64,000 nt of DNA, from assembly GCA_031425155.1 (NCBI GenBank), contig JANPIV010000003.1:16295-80294 (forward strand). Reading direction: 5' to 3'. The stretch is from M3007 sp031425155 (GTDB taxonomy: Bacteria; Bacteroidota; Bacteroidia; Chitinophagales; Saprospiraceae). This document shows positions 44,858-52,582 of the stretch, piece by piece; the stretch's first letter is position 1, and each line of letters starts with the position of its first letter. Position numbers and translations under genes: made by a program. The notes under the pieces are model-generated. The model searched no databases. It saw only the letters and a program-made list of their open reading frames with translations, and was not told where the DNA came from.

Positions 44858-46254
44858 TCCACTATTTGCTTCGTCGCCTGGTTTTTGCCATTTTTACGCT
44901 GCTGCTCCTCTCGATGATTACTTTTGGCCTGGTCAAATATGCGCCGACGGATAGCATATTGGACCAGGAACCCACCAGGGCCCAGGATGATAGTTACCGG
45001 CAGCAAATAGCGGAAATCAGGCGAACCGCCGCAGAAAAATACCTGGATCGGCCCATTTTTTACTTTACGCTCACTACTGCCGCCCGGCCAGATACCGTAG
45101 AACGCATTTTCCCCTACGACCGCCGTGAGCGTTTGCTTTTATTGCTGAATCAAAGTGGGAATTGGTCCGCTGTGCAGCAGTATGAAGAAAAATTGCTGGA
45201 TGCGGAAGATACAGCCAGTCAGGATACTTCCCGGCAAACGAGACAAGTCTGGATCGCGCTCTCTGACGTACGCCAGGCCCGCCAGCTGGCTCCGCTGGAT
45301 TCACTGGCGCAGATCGCTCAACAGCTGGGCCAGCACCTGCCCGTTTCAGCTGCGCTGCAATCCCGGCTGACCGTTTTAGCACATGCTGCCCACACTTTGC
45401 ACACCGATGTGCAACCCGCCAAACAATGGACGCCTGCCCTGCACTGGCATGGCCTGGACAATCAGTACCATCGTTGGGCGAGTGCTTTTTTACACGGCGA
45501 CCTCGGTTATTCCTCTTTTTCGGGCCGCCCCGTCTGGGCTACCATGCGATTTTCCTTGCTTACTACCTTGCTTATCAATGGAATAGCCGTTTTTCTGGCG
45601 TTTCGCATTGCGATTCCGCTGGGGGTGGCGATGGCGCGTCGGGGTGGGCGTTTTGATCGGATGAATCGCTGGCTATTGCTGTTGCTGCATGCTATGCCCG
45701 GCTTCTGGCTGGGCGGTTTGCTCTTGCTGGTGTTCGGCACCCGCCATACGGGTCTGCATTGGATTGATGGTATTGGTTTGGACCCTTACAATCCTGATAA
45801 GGAGCCGTTTCTGGTCTGGGTAGCCGGGAATGCCGATAAATTTATCCTGCCTATCCTGACCTTGACGTTACACGCTTTGGCAGTGATCGCGTTGCAGCTG
45901 CGCGGCAGTATTCGGGAGGTAATGTCCGAAGATTTTATTCGGACGGCCCGCGCCAAGGGCGTGAACGAGAGCAAAGTGTATACGTATCATGCTTTTCGCA
46001 ATTCCTTGATTCCCATGATCGCGGTTTTCGCGAGCGTATTTCCGGCCCTTTTTGCCGGTTCCGTAGTGGTGGAGTATTTGTTTAATTTTCCCGGCATGGG
46101 CATGAAAACAGTGGATGCGTATGACCATTCTGATTATCCGCTCTTGTTTGCGATTCTGATGCTGGGTGCCGTAATGACTATTATCGGCAATTTTATCGGC
46201 GACATACTATACGTCCGGGCTGATCCGAGGGTGCGTTTTGACAAAAGCAATTAG
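44854..46254 (+). CDS. OppB/DppB-like ABC transporter permease with large periplasmic insert
   Basis: 466-residue inner-membrane permease of the peptide/nickel type. The N-terminal helix (MIHYLLRRLVFAIFTLLLLS) is standard, but residues about 40-210 form an extended extracytoplasmic insert with helical QQIAEIRR and RQTRQVWIALSDVRQA segments. The transport core follows (MRFSLLTTLLINGIAVFLAF, MPGFWLGGLLLLVFG). The ATPase-docking EAA motif is EDFIRTARAKGVNESKVYTYHAFRNSL, and FNFPGMGMKTVDAYDHSDYPLLFA is typical of OppB. No OppC, OppD/F or binding protein is encoded nearby. Its start overlaps the cyclase stop by four bases, indicating coupling. Confidence 0.88.
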   Translation: MIHYLLRRLVFAIFTLLLLSMITFGLVKYAPTDSILDQEPTRAQDDSYRQQIAEIRRTAAEKYLDRPIFYFTLTTAARPDTVERIFPYDRRERLLLLLNQSGNWSAVQQYEEKLLDAEDTASQDTSRQTRQVWIALSDVRQARQLAPLDSLAQIAQQLGQHLPVSAALQSRLTVLAHAAHTLHTDVQPAKQWTPALHWHGLDNQYHRWASAFLHGDLGYSSFSGRPVWATMRFSLLTTLLINGIAVFLAFRIAIPLGVAMARRGGRFDRMNRWLLLLLHAMPGFWLGGLLLLVFGTRHTGLHWIDGIGLDPYNPDKEPFLVWVAGNADKFILPILTLTLHALAVIALQLRGSIREVMSEDFIRTARAKGVNESKVYTYHAFRNSLIPMIAVFASVFPALFAGSVVVEYLFNFPGMGMKTVDAYDHSDYPLLFAILMLGAVMTIIGNFIGDILYVRADPRVRFDKSN

Positions 46255-46385
46255 GGGACGGGCAAATTTCATCAAATCCCCAACCACAGCGACCACGAAA
46301 CGTTAAAGATGATACGTGTAACACAAATTGCGGCACACGGCGTTCATTCGGCAAGTTTTACGCTTCTTACCCATTTTTTTCGCAC

Positions 46386-47318
46386 ATGGCACAACTCGGC
46401 TGGGTATTACTGGATAGCCACGGGGGTCGGCACAAGGTAGGGTTGTACCATGGCGACAACAGTGGGCATGTGATGATTCACTGCAACCTCCGGGTCATAC
46501 AAATAGATTTTTCGGTGAAAGAGTCGCGGGAATATTCGTTTTTTATTGAAGACGAATTTTGCGAACTCAGTCTGCAAAGAGAGCCAAACGGGCAGTTCAG
46601 TTACCAGTTTTTGGTCAATAAAACCGTAGATACGCCGCGCAACCGTGACCGGAAGGCCGGACAACGCCGCGATAACCGCCAGTTATGGTTGTTTATCGGT
46701 GGTTTTTTACTGGTTTTGGGAATAGTGTTCGTGGGTTTGACCTGGTTTGGACGCCAGCAGCGCGAAAAAGAGATGAGTAAGACCAGTCTCTTCAGTCAGG
46801 TGTCGGAAGAAAATGCGCGGCTGCTCGCCATGCAGGGCAAGACCACCAATGCCCAGCTCTACCTGGTGTATGAAGGCCTGGAGCGCAAGGTTTTTTACGG
46901 CTTTACCACGGCAGACAGTACTCAGGTTAGTGGGAAGTTTTCGGCACCCGACACGGGCATAGTACTACTTCCCAATGGCTTTCCGCTGCGTGACCGCGAT
47001 GCTTTCCAACTGCGTTATTTGCCGGCTAATCCCCAGATACATCGGCTGGATTTTTACCAACCTGCGCGGTCCACGATCATTACGTATCTCCAGATGGCAG
47101 CGGAAGCAGAGGCGCGGGCGCATCCCGGCCAGTCTCCGCAACATACACAATGCGTGGCCATGCTCACCGGCCAGCAGGGTTGGGAAAAACTGGCCGACCT
47201 GATTTTTCAACAACAATCCGCCGCCCAAAACGAACGCCACAATCAGGACACTTACCTGCGCCTGATACGCGATCCGGCATTTAGCAAAACGCTACAGGAA
47301 GAATGCTGGGACAAATAA
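46386..47318 (+). CDS. Hypothetical one-TM protein
   Basis: 310 residues of unknown family. Residues 1-95 are a cytosolic-looking beta-rich domain (MAQLGWVLLDSHGGRHKVGLY, then VIQIDFSVKESREYSFFIED) with basic residues ahead of the membrane helix at about 99-124 (LWLFIGGFLLVLGIVFVGLTWF). The rest (LFSQVSEENARLLAMQGKTT, KVFYGFTTADSTQVSGKFSA) lies outside, ending in helices (EARAHPGQSPQHTQCVAMLTG). It follows the cyclase and permease on the same strand after 131 bases and may belong with them. No function is proposed. Confidence 0.75.
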   Translation: MAQLGWVLLDSHGGRHKVGLYHGDNSGHVMIHCNLRVIQIDFSVKESREYSFFIEDEFCELSLQREPNGQFSYQFLVNKTVDTPRNRDRKAGQRRDNRQLWLFIGGFLLVLGIVFVGLTWFGRQQREKEMSKTSLFSQVSEENARLLAMQGKTTNAQLYLVYEGLERKVFYGFTTADSTQVSGKFSAPDTGIVLLPNGFPLRDRDAFQLRYLPANPQIHRLDFYQPARSTIITYLQMAAEAEARAHPGQSPQHTQCVAMLTGQQGWEKLADLIFQQQSAAQNERHNQDTYLRLIRDPAFSKTLQEECWDK

Positions 47319-47478
47319 GGGAAAGGGCAAAAAAGCAAATTAGCAAAGGGCAAGGGGCAAAGAAAAAGTAAAAAGCAAGGGGCAAAAGGCAAATTGGCAA
47401 TGCCCACCATCGCACATTCGCTAATTTGCCTTTTTGCTTCTTGCCCCTTGCTAATTTGCCCCTTGCTTTTTTGCCTTT
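47319..47478. repeat. GGCAAAA heptamer tract forming a long inverted repeat
   Basis: The left half holds units like GGGCAAAAAAGCAAATTAGC and GCAAAGGGCAAGGGGCAAAG; the right half holds the complement (GCTAATTTGCCTTTTTGCTT, TTGCCCCTTGCTAATTTGCC). Together they could fold into an imperfect hairpin between two convergent genes, serving as a two-way terminator. Confidence 0.75.
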
Positions 47479-48810
47479 TTATTCCGCTTTTTTTCTTCCT
47501 TTCACCTTGGGTCGCCCGATGCTTTGGTAATGAAAACCAGACTGTTTCATCTGCTCCACATCGTATAAGTTGCGTCCGTCAAAAATAATCGGCTCCTGCA
47601 ACAGTGTGCGGATACGGTCGAAATCGGGGGTGCGGAATTCGCTCCATTCCGTCATAATGCACAGGCAATCAGCCCCTTCGAGGGCTGCGTACATGGTCGT
47701 AGTCAATTTGATACGGTCACCATATATTTCCCGCACATTGTTGGCGGCTTCGGGATCAAAGGCCTGCACGGTAGCACCCAGGGCCAGCAATTCATCGATA
47801 ATCACCAGGGCCGGGGCTTCCCGAATATCGTCCGTATTGGGTTTGAAAGCCAATCCCCAGACAGCGATGGTCTTGCCAGCCACATCGTTTTTGTAGTAAC
47901 GGCGGATTTTTTTGGTCAAAATGCTTTTTTGCAAAGTATTGACCTTCATTACCGCTTTCAATATTTTGAAATCGTAGTTGTATCCGCCCGCTGTTTTGGC
48001 CAGGGCCTGCACGTCTTTCGGAAAGCAGGAACCACCATACCCAATGCCGGGAAACAGGAAACGCTTGCCAATCCGGCTGTCGCTGCCCATGCCAATCCGC
48101 ACCATATCCACGTTGGCACCCAGTTTTTCACAGAGGTTCGCGATCTCATTCATAAACGAAATCCGTGCGGCCAGGTAGGAGTTGGCGGCGTACTTGGTCA
48201 TTTCTGCCGAACGCTCATCCATAAAGTAAATAGGATTGCCCTGCCGCACGAAGGGTTCGTATAGTTGTTTCATCACTTTACGAGCTTTTTCGCTGCGGGT
48301 ACCCACCACCACGCGGTCGGGTTTCAGAAAATCCTCGACCGCTACGCCTTCCCGCAAAAACTCCGGGTTGGAAACCACGTCGAACATTTTTTTGGACAGT
48401 TTGCTACCTAGGATGGCGGCTACTTGTTCCGCCGTACCCACCGGCACCGTGCTCTTGTCAATGATGACTTTATAGTCGGTAATGATCTCGCTCAGGTCGC
48501 GGGCCGTTCCCATAATATACGACAGGTCGGCACTGCCATCTTCGCCGGGCGGCGTAGGCAGAGCGAGGAAAATGATCTGACTTGGGCCGACTGCTTCCTG
48601 CAAATCGGTCGTAAAATGCAGACGGCCTTCTTTGGTGTTCCGGTCAAAGAGCACGTCCAGGCCGGGTTCGTAGATGGGAATTTGCCCATTTTTCAGGCGT
48701 TCCACTTTTTGCGCATTGATGTCCACGCAAATGACATTATTGCCCGTTTCGGCAAAGCAAGTACCAGTCACTAAACCAACGTAACCCGTACCGACGACAG
48801 CGATGTTCAT
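47479..48810 (-). CDS. ugd: UDP-glucose 6-dehydrogenase
   Basis: Oxidises UDP-glucose to UDP-glucuronate for surface polysaccharides. 443 residues with the Rossmann site MNIAVVGTGYVGLVTGTCFAE, IIDKSTVPVGTA, NPEFLREGVAVEDFLKPDRV, central helix ANSYLAARISFMNEIANLCE, the catalytic Cys in FPGIGYGGSCFPKDV, and WGLAFKPNTDDIREAP. All are canonical. It stands alone; a TATCTTTG -7 box lies 30 bases upstream and a divergent OmpA gene is beyond it. Confidence 0.97.
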   Translation of the reverse strand: MNIAVVGTGYVGLVTGTCFAETGNNVICVDINAQKVERLKNGQIPIYEPGLDVLFDRNTKEGRLHFTTDLQEAVGPSQIIFLALPTPPGEDGSADLSYIMGTARDLSEIITDYKVIIDKSTVPVGTAEQVAAILGSKLSKKMFDVVSNPEFLREGVAVEDFLKPDRVVVGTRSEKARKVMKQLYEPFVRQGNPIYFMDERSAEMTKYAANSYLAARISFMNEIANLCEKLGANVDMVRIGMGSDSRIGKRFLFPGIGYGGSCFPKDVQALAKTAGGYNYDFKILKAVMKVNTLQKSILTKKIRRYYKNDVAGKTIAVWGLAFKPNTDDIREAPALVIIDELLALGATVQAFDPEAANNVREIYGDRIKLTTTMYAALEGADCLCIMTEWSEFRTPDFDRIRTLLQEPIIFDGRNLYDVEQMKQSGFHYQSIGRPKVKGRKKAE

Positions 48811-48839
48811 GATTTTTAGATTATTTGAGTGAAAGCGCG

Positions 48840-48847
48840 CAAAGATA
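48840..48847 (-). promoter_or_regulatory. Bacteroidota -7 box (TATCTTTG) upstream of ugd
   Basis: Exact TAnnTTTG match on the minus strand; the predicted leader is about 22 bases. Confidence 0.55.
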
Positions 48848-48939
48848 GGCGACCTGCCAGATTCGCTCTTACCAAACAGAATTTTTCTTGCTGCCTCAGC
48901 AAAGGGGGATAACTGAAATATAATTTGGGAGAAACCCCC

Positions 48940-48947
48940 TACTTTTG
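48940..48947 (+). promoter_or_regulatory. Bacteroidota -7 box (TACTTTTG) upstream of OmpA gene
   Basis: TACTTTTG fits TAnnTTTG and lies 32 bases before the OmpA-family ATG. It is divergent from the ugd promoter; spacing to an upstream TTTG is not ideal. Confidence 0.5.
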
Positions 48948-48978
48948 GTCGAATCTTACAGCCTATTACCCGATTGCA

Positions 48979-50097
48979 ATGAAAAAGTGTTTTTTTTTAA
49001 CTTTTCTGTTCTTTGCTGCTGCATTTATTTCGGTCTCTTCCGCTCAAAAAGCAGCGACCGTCATCTCCAATATTGTGCCCAATCCGGGTTTTGAGCGCTA
49101 CGTCGGCCCGCCAGTGGGTTGGTCGTACCGGGGTGCTTACTTCGGTCAGGTAGTCAAATATTGGTTTAGTGCCACCACTGCCAGCCCCGACGTGTATGGC
49201 CCCGGCGTGAAAGTCCCGCGTGATTGGGCCGAAAAAGGTTTTGGCGAAGCCCGACCCCACGGTGGCAAGGCGATGGCCGGGCTGACTATGTTCGGATGCA
49301 CCAATGGCAAGCCGCACTGCCGCGAATTTGTGGAAATTCAGTTGGCCGAACCGCTCGTGACCGGCCAGACTTACTACGTGGAGTTTTGGGTGACACATTT
49401 GGAGAAATCCCTGCAAATCAACAACATCGGGGCTTTCTTTTCGGAACAACGCATCGAAAACAAAACAGACCAACCCATTGTGACCGAGCCAAATATGAGT
49501 GCCAAAGAACTGGTCGTCGCCCCGGACGGCAAATGGGTGAAAGTGAGCGGCCATTTCAAAGCCGTGAATGAAGCCGAATACCTGCTGATCGGCAATTTCC
49601 ACGACGATGCCAACACGCTGAACCTGGCTTATCGCGACGATTGTTTCAACTACGCCTATTATTATATAGACGATGTAGTGGTTCGTAAAGCCCCGCCCTA
49701 CCTGACGGTGCCGGTCAAGGCCGACGATCTGACGCGCCAGACTTTCGAGCCAGGCAAAACCATCCGGTTGAAAAATATCTATTTCGAGTTCGATAAAGAC
49801 GAACTGATGCCGCGTTCGTTCGTCGAATTGAATAAACTGCTCGACATTCTGCGCGACAATCCGCAGATGGTGATCGAAATAGTGGGCCATACCGATAGTT
49901 TGGGGGAAGATGGTTACAACCTCGATCTGTCACGGCGACGCTCCAAATCGGTGGTTGGTTTTTTGCTGGAAAACCAGATTGCGGCCAGTCGCCTGCGCTA
50001 CCACGGCGAAGGCGAGCGCGAACCCATGGCCACCAATGACACCGACGAAGGTCGTGCCCAGAATCGGCGGGTGGAGTTTGTCGTGGTAAAAAAGTAG
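48979..50097 (+). CDS. OmpA-family outer-membrane protein with N-terminal beta-sandwich
   Basis: 372 residues. Signal peptide MKKCFFLTFLFFAAAFISVSSAQ, then a carbohydrate-binding-like beta-sandwich at about 25-230 (NIVPNPGFERY, PHGGKAMAGLTMFGCTNG, YYVEFWVTHLEKSLQINNIG, CFNYAYYYIDDVVVRKA). The OmpA/MotB peptidoglycan-binding domain is at about 260-370 (NIYFEFDKDELMPRSFVELN, IEIVGHTDSLGEDGYNLDLS, GRAQNRRVEFVV). The N-domain pattern NPGFE with AYYYIDDVVV matches a common Bacteroidota OmpA arrangement. The ATG at 48979 gives the signal peptide. It probably links a surface or periplasmic ligand to the cell wall. Confidence 0.9.
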   Translation: MKKCFFLTFLFFAAAFISVSSAQKAATVISNIVPNPGFERYVGPPVGWSYRGAYFGQVVKYWFSATTASPDVYGPGVKVPRDWAEKGFGEARPHGGKAMAGLTMFGCTNGKPHCREFVEIQLAEPLVTGQTYYVEFWVTHLEKSLQINNIGAFFSEQRIENKTDQPIVTEPNMSAKELVVAPDGKWVKVSGHFKAVNEAEYLLIGNFHDDANTLNLAYRDDCFNYAYYYIDDVVVRKAPPYLTVPVKADDLTRQTFEPGKTIRLKNIYFEFDKDELMPRSFVELNKLLDILRDNPQMVIEIVGHTDSLGEDGYNLDLSRRRSKSVVGFLLENQIAASRLRYHGEGEREPMATNDTDEGRAQNRRVEFVVVKK

Positions 50098-50164
50098 GGG
50101 TGACCCTTGCGGTCGCCCGGAAAACCCATGTAGAAAGTAAGCCCGACCAAGATCGGTCACCCCC
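50095..50164. repeat. Palindromic element (GGGGTGACC type)
   Basis: TAGGGGTGACCCTTGCGGTC with GCCC at the left and GACCAAGATCGGTCACCCCC at the right form outer inverted GGGGTGACC/GGTCACCCC arms. Each half also folds on itself (GACCCTTGCGGTC, GACCAAGATCGGTC). It directly follows the OmpA gene and is of the same general kind as the sucA palindrome. Confidence 0.65.
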
Positions 50165-50214
50165 AATTTTGTCTTAGCAGTTTTTATTTTTTAAAGATAA
50201 AAATTTGGAAATCA

Positions 50215-50262
50215 ATTTTTTAAGTTTAATAACGTAATTTTACGTTATTAAACTTAAAAAAT
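50215..50262. promoter_or_regulatory. Perfect 48-nt palindrome upstream of blaI-like gene, probable operator
   Basis: ATTTTTTAAGTTTAATAACG continues into TAA, a 2-base TT centre, then the exact inverse, giving 23-bp arms without mismatch. The core is ACGTAATTTTACGT. It ends just before a TTG (50265-50267) and a TATCTTTG -7 box (50288-50295), the position expected for a BlaI-family repressor site. Confidence 0.7.
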
Positions 50263-50287
50263 AGTTGTACGGCTAAAAAATACGTTT

Positions 50288-50295
50288 TATCTTTG
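50288..50295 (+). promoter_or_regulatory. Bacteroidota promoter (-7 TATCTTTG, -33 TTG) of the blaI-like gene
   Basis: TATCTTTG matches TAnnTTTG exactly, with TTG 20 bases upstream, close to the consensus spacing. The palindrome abuts its upstream side, which supports autoregulation. Confidence 0.65.
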
Positions 50296-50355
50296 TAGTA
50301 TTGGGAAAGGTTTTCCTGATATAACTAAGTCCGTAGGACTGTCATTTCTGTACCC

Positions 50356-50721
50356 ATGCAAAAACTGACCAAAGCAGAAGAGGAAGTCATGCACCTCGTT
50401 TGGGAAATAGAACGCGGCACCGTGAGCGACCTGCTCGAAAAAATGGACGACCCGAAGCCGCCGCACAGCACCATATCGAGCGTGGTGCGTATCCTCGAAA
50501 AGAAGGGTTTTGTGGGTCATAAAGCCTACGGCAAAACGCACGAATATTTCCCGCTCATTGAAAAATCCGCCTACGGCCAACGCTCCCTGACGGACGTGGT
50601 GCGGGACTATTTCGATGGTTCGGTGAGTCGGTTGGTGTCGCATTTGGCGCAAGAGGAGCAACTTAGTAAAGCCGATCTGGATGATTTGCTGCGGCTGTTG
50701 GAAGAGAAGGGGAAGAAATAA
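50356..50721 (+). CDS. BlaI/MecI/CopY family transcriptional repressor
   Basis: 121-residue winged-helix repressor. MQKLTKAEEEVMHLVWEIER with the winged-helix HSTISSVVRILEKKGFVGHK and the dimerisation region DVVRDYFDGSVSRLVSHL match BlaI/MecI. In known systems a BlaR1-like membrane protease inactivates it on signal. A perfect palindrome lies just upstream and the BlaR1-like gene follows. No beta-lactamase or copper-export gene is nearby, so the regulated target beyond the pair itself is unknown. Confidence 0.93.
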   Translation: MQKLTKAEEEVMHLVWEIERGTVSDLLEKMDDPKPPHSTISSVVRILEKKGFVGHKAYGKTHEYFPLIEKSAYGQRSLTDVVRDYFDGSVSRLVSHLAQEEQLSKADLDDLLRLLEEKGKK

Positions 50722-50752
50722 ATGTTGCCAATATGGTCAATGGTTTTTGAAT

Positions 50753-50785
50753 GTGTTCATACCTCATCGTTCATCGTTCATAGTT
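50753..50785. repeat. TTCATCG heptamer repeat
   Basis: TGTTCATACCTCATCGTTCA and TCGTTCATAG continue the TTCATAC/TTCATCG family also seen at 9344-9390. It lies between the repressor and M56 genes, so it does not obviously disrupt the operon. Confidence 0.5.
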
Positions 50786-50791
50786 TCCCAA

Positions 50792-52183
50792 ATGACATTT
50801 CTGCTCAAACTCACGCTGTGCTGGGGATTTTTCGCGCTGTTGTACCTGTTGCTCCTGCGTGGCGAAACCTTTTTTCGCGCCAATCGCGCCTACCTGCTCG
50901 GGACCGTAGTGCTGGGCATCCTGCTCTCGCTGGATGTGTCGTGGCTGCCACACGTTTCGGTAGAGACAAGCCGGTTATTCGTCCTGCCCACTTTTACGGT
51001 GGGCCTGGAGCAGGCGGAAGCAGTGGCAAAAAAATGGGTCATAGGGGATTACATGGGACTGATTTATTGGCTGGGTGTTGGCTTTATGCTGCTGCGCTTA
51101 TGCTGGGCCATCGTCCGCCTGGTGCGCATGGCTGTGCGGGGCGGAGCGGAGGTGATGCCCGATGGCTGTCTGCTTTTGCGCAGCGACGCAACCACTGTCC
51201 CTTTTTCTTTTTTCAAATGGATATTCGTACCTCTTGATTTTCAAGCAGATAGCGACGATAAGGCCAGCGCATTGGATGCTATGCTGACCCACGAACGCGC
51301 CCATGCCCACGGCTGGCACAGTGCCGATGTGCTGGCGATGGAATTGCTCTGCGTAGCGTTTTGGTTTCATCCGTTGGTGCATTGGTACCGGCGGGCCTTA
51401 CGCGACGTACATGAGTATCTGGCCGATGCCGAAGCGTCGCGCCGCCTTGATTTGAAACAATATGGCCTGTTGTTAATACGGCAATCGCAGCCCGGAATGC
51501 CGGTTGCCCTCGTGCATCATTTTTTTCAGTCACCACTAAAACAAAGACTCATCATGCTCACTAAAAAAGCATCCGCGCCTGCCAAAGCGTTGAAATACGG
51601 GCTGTTAATTCCCATTACCCTGCTGTTTGTGCTCCTGTTCCGCCAGGCACCGGCCATTGCTCAAACCTTGGAATCCGACCAAAAGGAAGTTATTCATCAG
51701 TTATCGGCTGATGACTGGGCGAAGTTGGAAGCGGAGAACTGGGTGACGATAGACACGATCTATACTATCGACCCGAACACCTACAAACAGACTATGGCGG
51801 TGAAGCGAACCGATTTAAGTCCGTACAAGGAGCCAGGCACGGGCCGTCAGGTTTATCAGACCTGCGAGAAATTACCGGAATTTCCGGGCGGTCAGGACGC
51901 TATGATGCAGTTTCTAGGCACCAACATTATTTATCCCGCAGCGGCCAGGGCAGATAAAGCGGAAGGGATGGTCGTTATGCGCTTTATCGTGGGTGCCGAT
52001 GGCACCGTCCGTTCGATTAATGAACAACCCGATAAACTACGGGTACGGGAGCAGGTGCGTCAGGAATTTATTGATGAATCCAAACGCGTGATCGAACTCA
52101 TGCCCAAATGGATACCCGGCGAACAAAACGGACAAAAAGTGGACTGCGAGACGGTGTTGCCCATCCGGTTTAAGTTGGAGTGA
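50792..52183 (+). CDS. BlaR1-like M56 membrane metallopeptidase fused to TonB C-terminal domain
   Basis: 463 residues. The N-terminal membrane part has helices (FLLKLTLCWGFFALLYLLLL and later ones), and the M56 catalytic motif HERAH at about 166-170 (MLTHERAHAHGWHSADVLAM) with HEYLADAEASRR as the third ligand region. A further membrane helix at about 268-285 (YGLLIPITLLFVLLF) precedes a C-terminal TonB-like domain at about 365-463 (YPAAARADKAEGMVVMRFIV, VELMPKWIPGEQNGQKV-type end). The M56-TonB fusion is common in Bacteroidota; the TonB part may sense an envelope ligand. ATG 50792 was chosen; the frame is open from 50681 but that stretch is repeat-derived. It follows the BlaI-like repressor. 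Confidence 0.92.
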   Translation: MTFLLKLTLCWGFFALLYLLLLRGETFFRANRAYLLGTVVLGILLSLDVSWLPHVSVETSRLFVLPTFTVGLEQAEAVAKKWVIGDYMGLIYWLGVGFMLLRLCWAIVRLVRMAVRGGAEVMPDGCLLLRSDATTVPFSFFKWIFVPLDFQADSDDKASALDAMLTHERAHAHGWHSADVLAMELLCVAFWFHPLVHWYRRALRDVHEYLADAEASRRLDLKQYGLLLIRQSQPGMPVALVHHFFQSPLKQRLIMLTKKASAPAKALKYGLLIPITLLFVLLFRQAPAIAQTLESDQKEVIHQLSADDWAKLEAENWVTIDTIYTIDPNTYKQTMAVKRTDLSPYKEPGTGRQVYQTCEKLPEFPGGQDAMMQFLGTNIIYPAAARADKAEGMVVMRFIVGADGTVRSINEQPDKLRVREQVRQEFIDESKRVIELMPKWIPGEQNGQKVDCETVLPIRFKLE

Positions 52184-52260
52184 TTTATCGTTGGTTTAGA
52201 GAGGTTTAGGTATTGATTATTAGTGCTTCACACCTGGGCTTTATAGAAAAGGCGCAATAT

Positions 52261-52368
52261 TTTTTGATTGATGAATGCAGATTGATGAATGTTGATTTTT
52301 GATGGCTACGACGTGCTCTTTTACATCAAAAATCAACATTCGGCAATCTTATATCGTCAATCAAAATC
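52261..52368. repeat. Long imperfect palindrome (GATTGATGAATG type)
   Basis: GATTGATGAATG with GAATGTTGATTTTTGATG at the left matches the inverted CATCAAAAATCAACATTC and CGTCAATCAAAAT at the right. The exact pairing covers 18 bases beside the loop and is looser outside. It is probably a terminator-like structure for the BlaR1 gene or another dispersed element. Confidence 0.6.
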
Positions 52369-52490
52369 TTTTATTATAAAACGATAGTTCAACAGATACG
52401 GCGTTACCCAATTCAATGAGGAAATAACAATTTCCAGGTAGTGTGACCGGATGCTCCGCCAAACGGACTCCGCTTCGCCGATGTTTTAAA

Positions 52491-52582
52491 GGGTGCATTT
52501 CAAATCTTCGTTTTTCGCCAAACCTGTAAGGTTTCAAAAAACCTTACAGGTTTAGATAGGTGCGAAAGTTTGAAATGCACCC
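52491..52582. mobile_element. MITE-like palindromic element, copy 2, with target site duplication
   Basis: A 92-bp element bounded by perfect GGGTGCATTTCAAA and TTTGAAATGCACCC ends, with a central AAACCTGTAAGGTTTC / CTTACAGGTTT palindrome. It is flanked by exact direct repeats GTTTTAAA (52483-52490 and 52583-52590), extending to GTTTTAAAG if the outer base is shared. That is strong evidence of insertion by a transposase acting in trans. No open reading frame fits inside. Confidence 0.9.

Noticed and set aside
50356..52183. Beta-lactam resistance locus
   Set aside because: BlaI/BlaR1-like genes are present, but no beta-lactamase or penicillin-binding protein gene is nearby.
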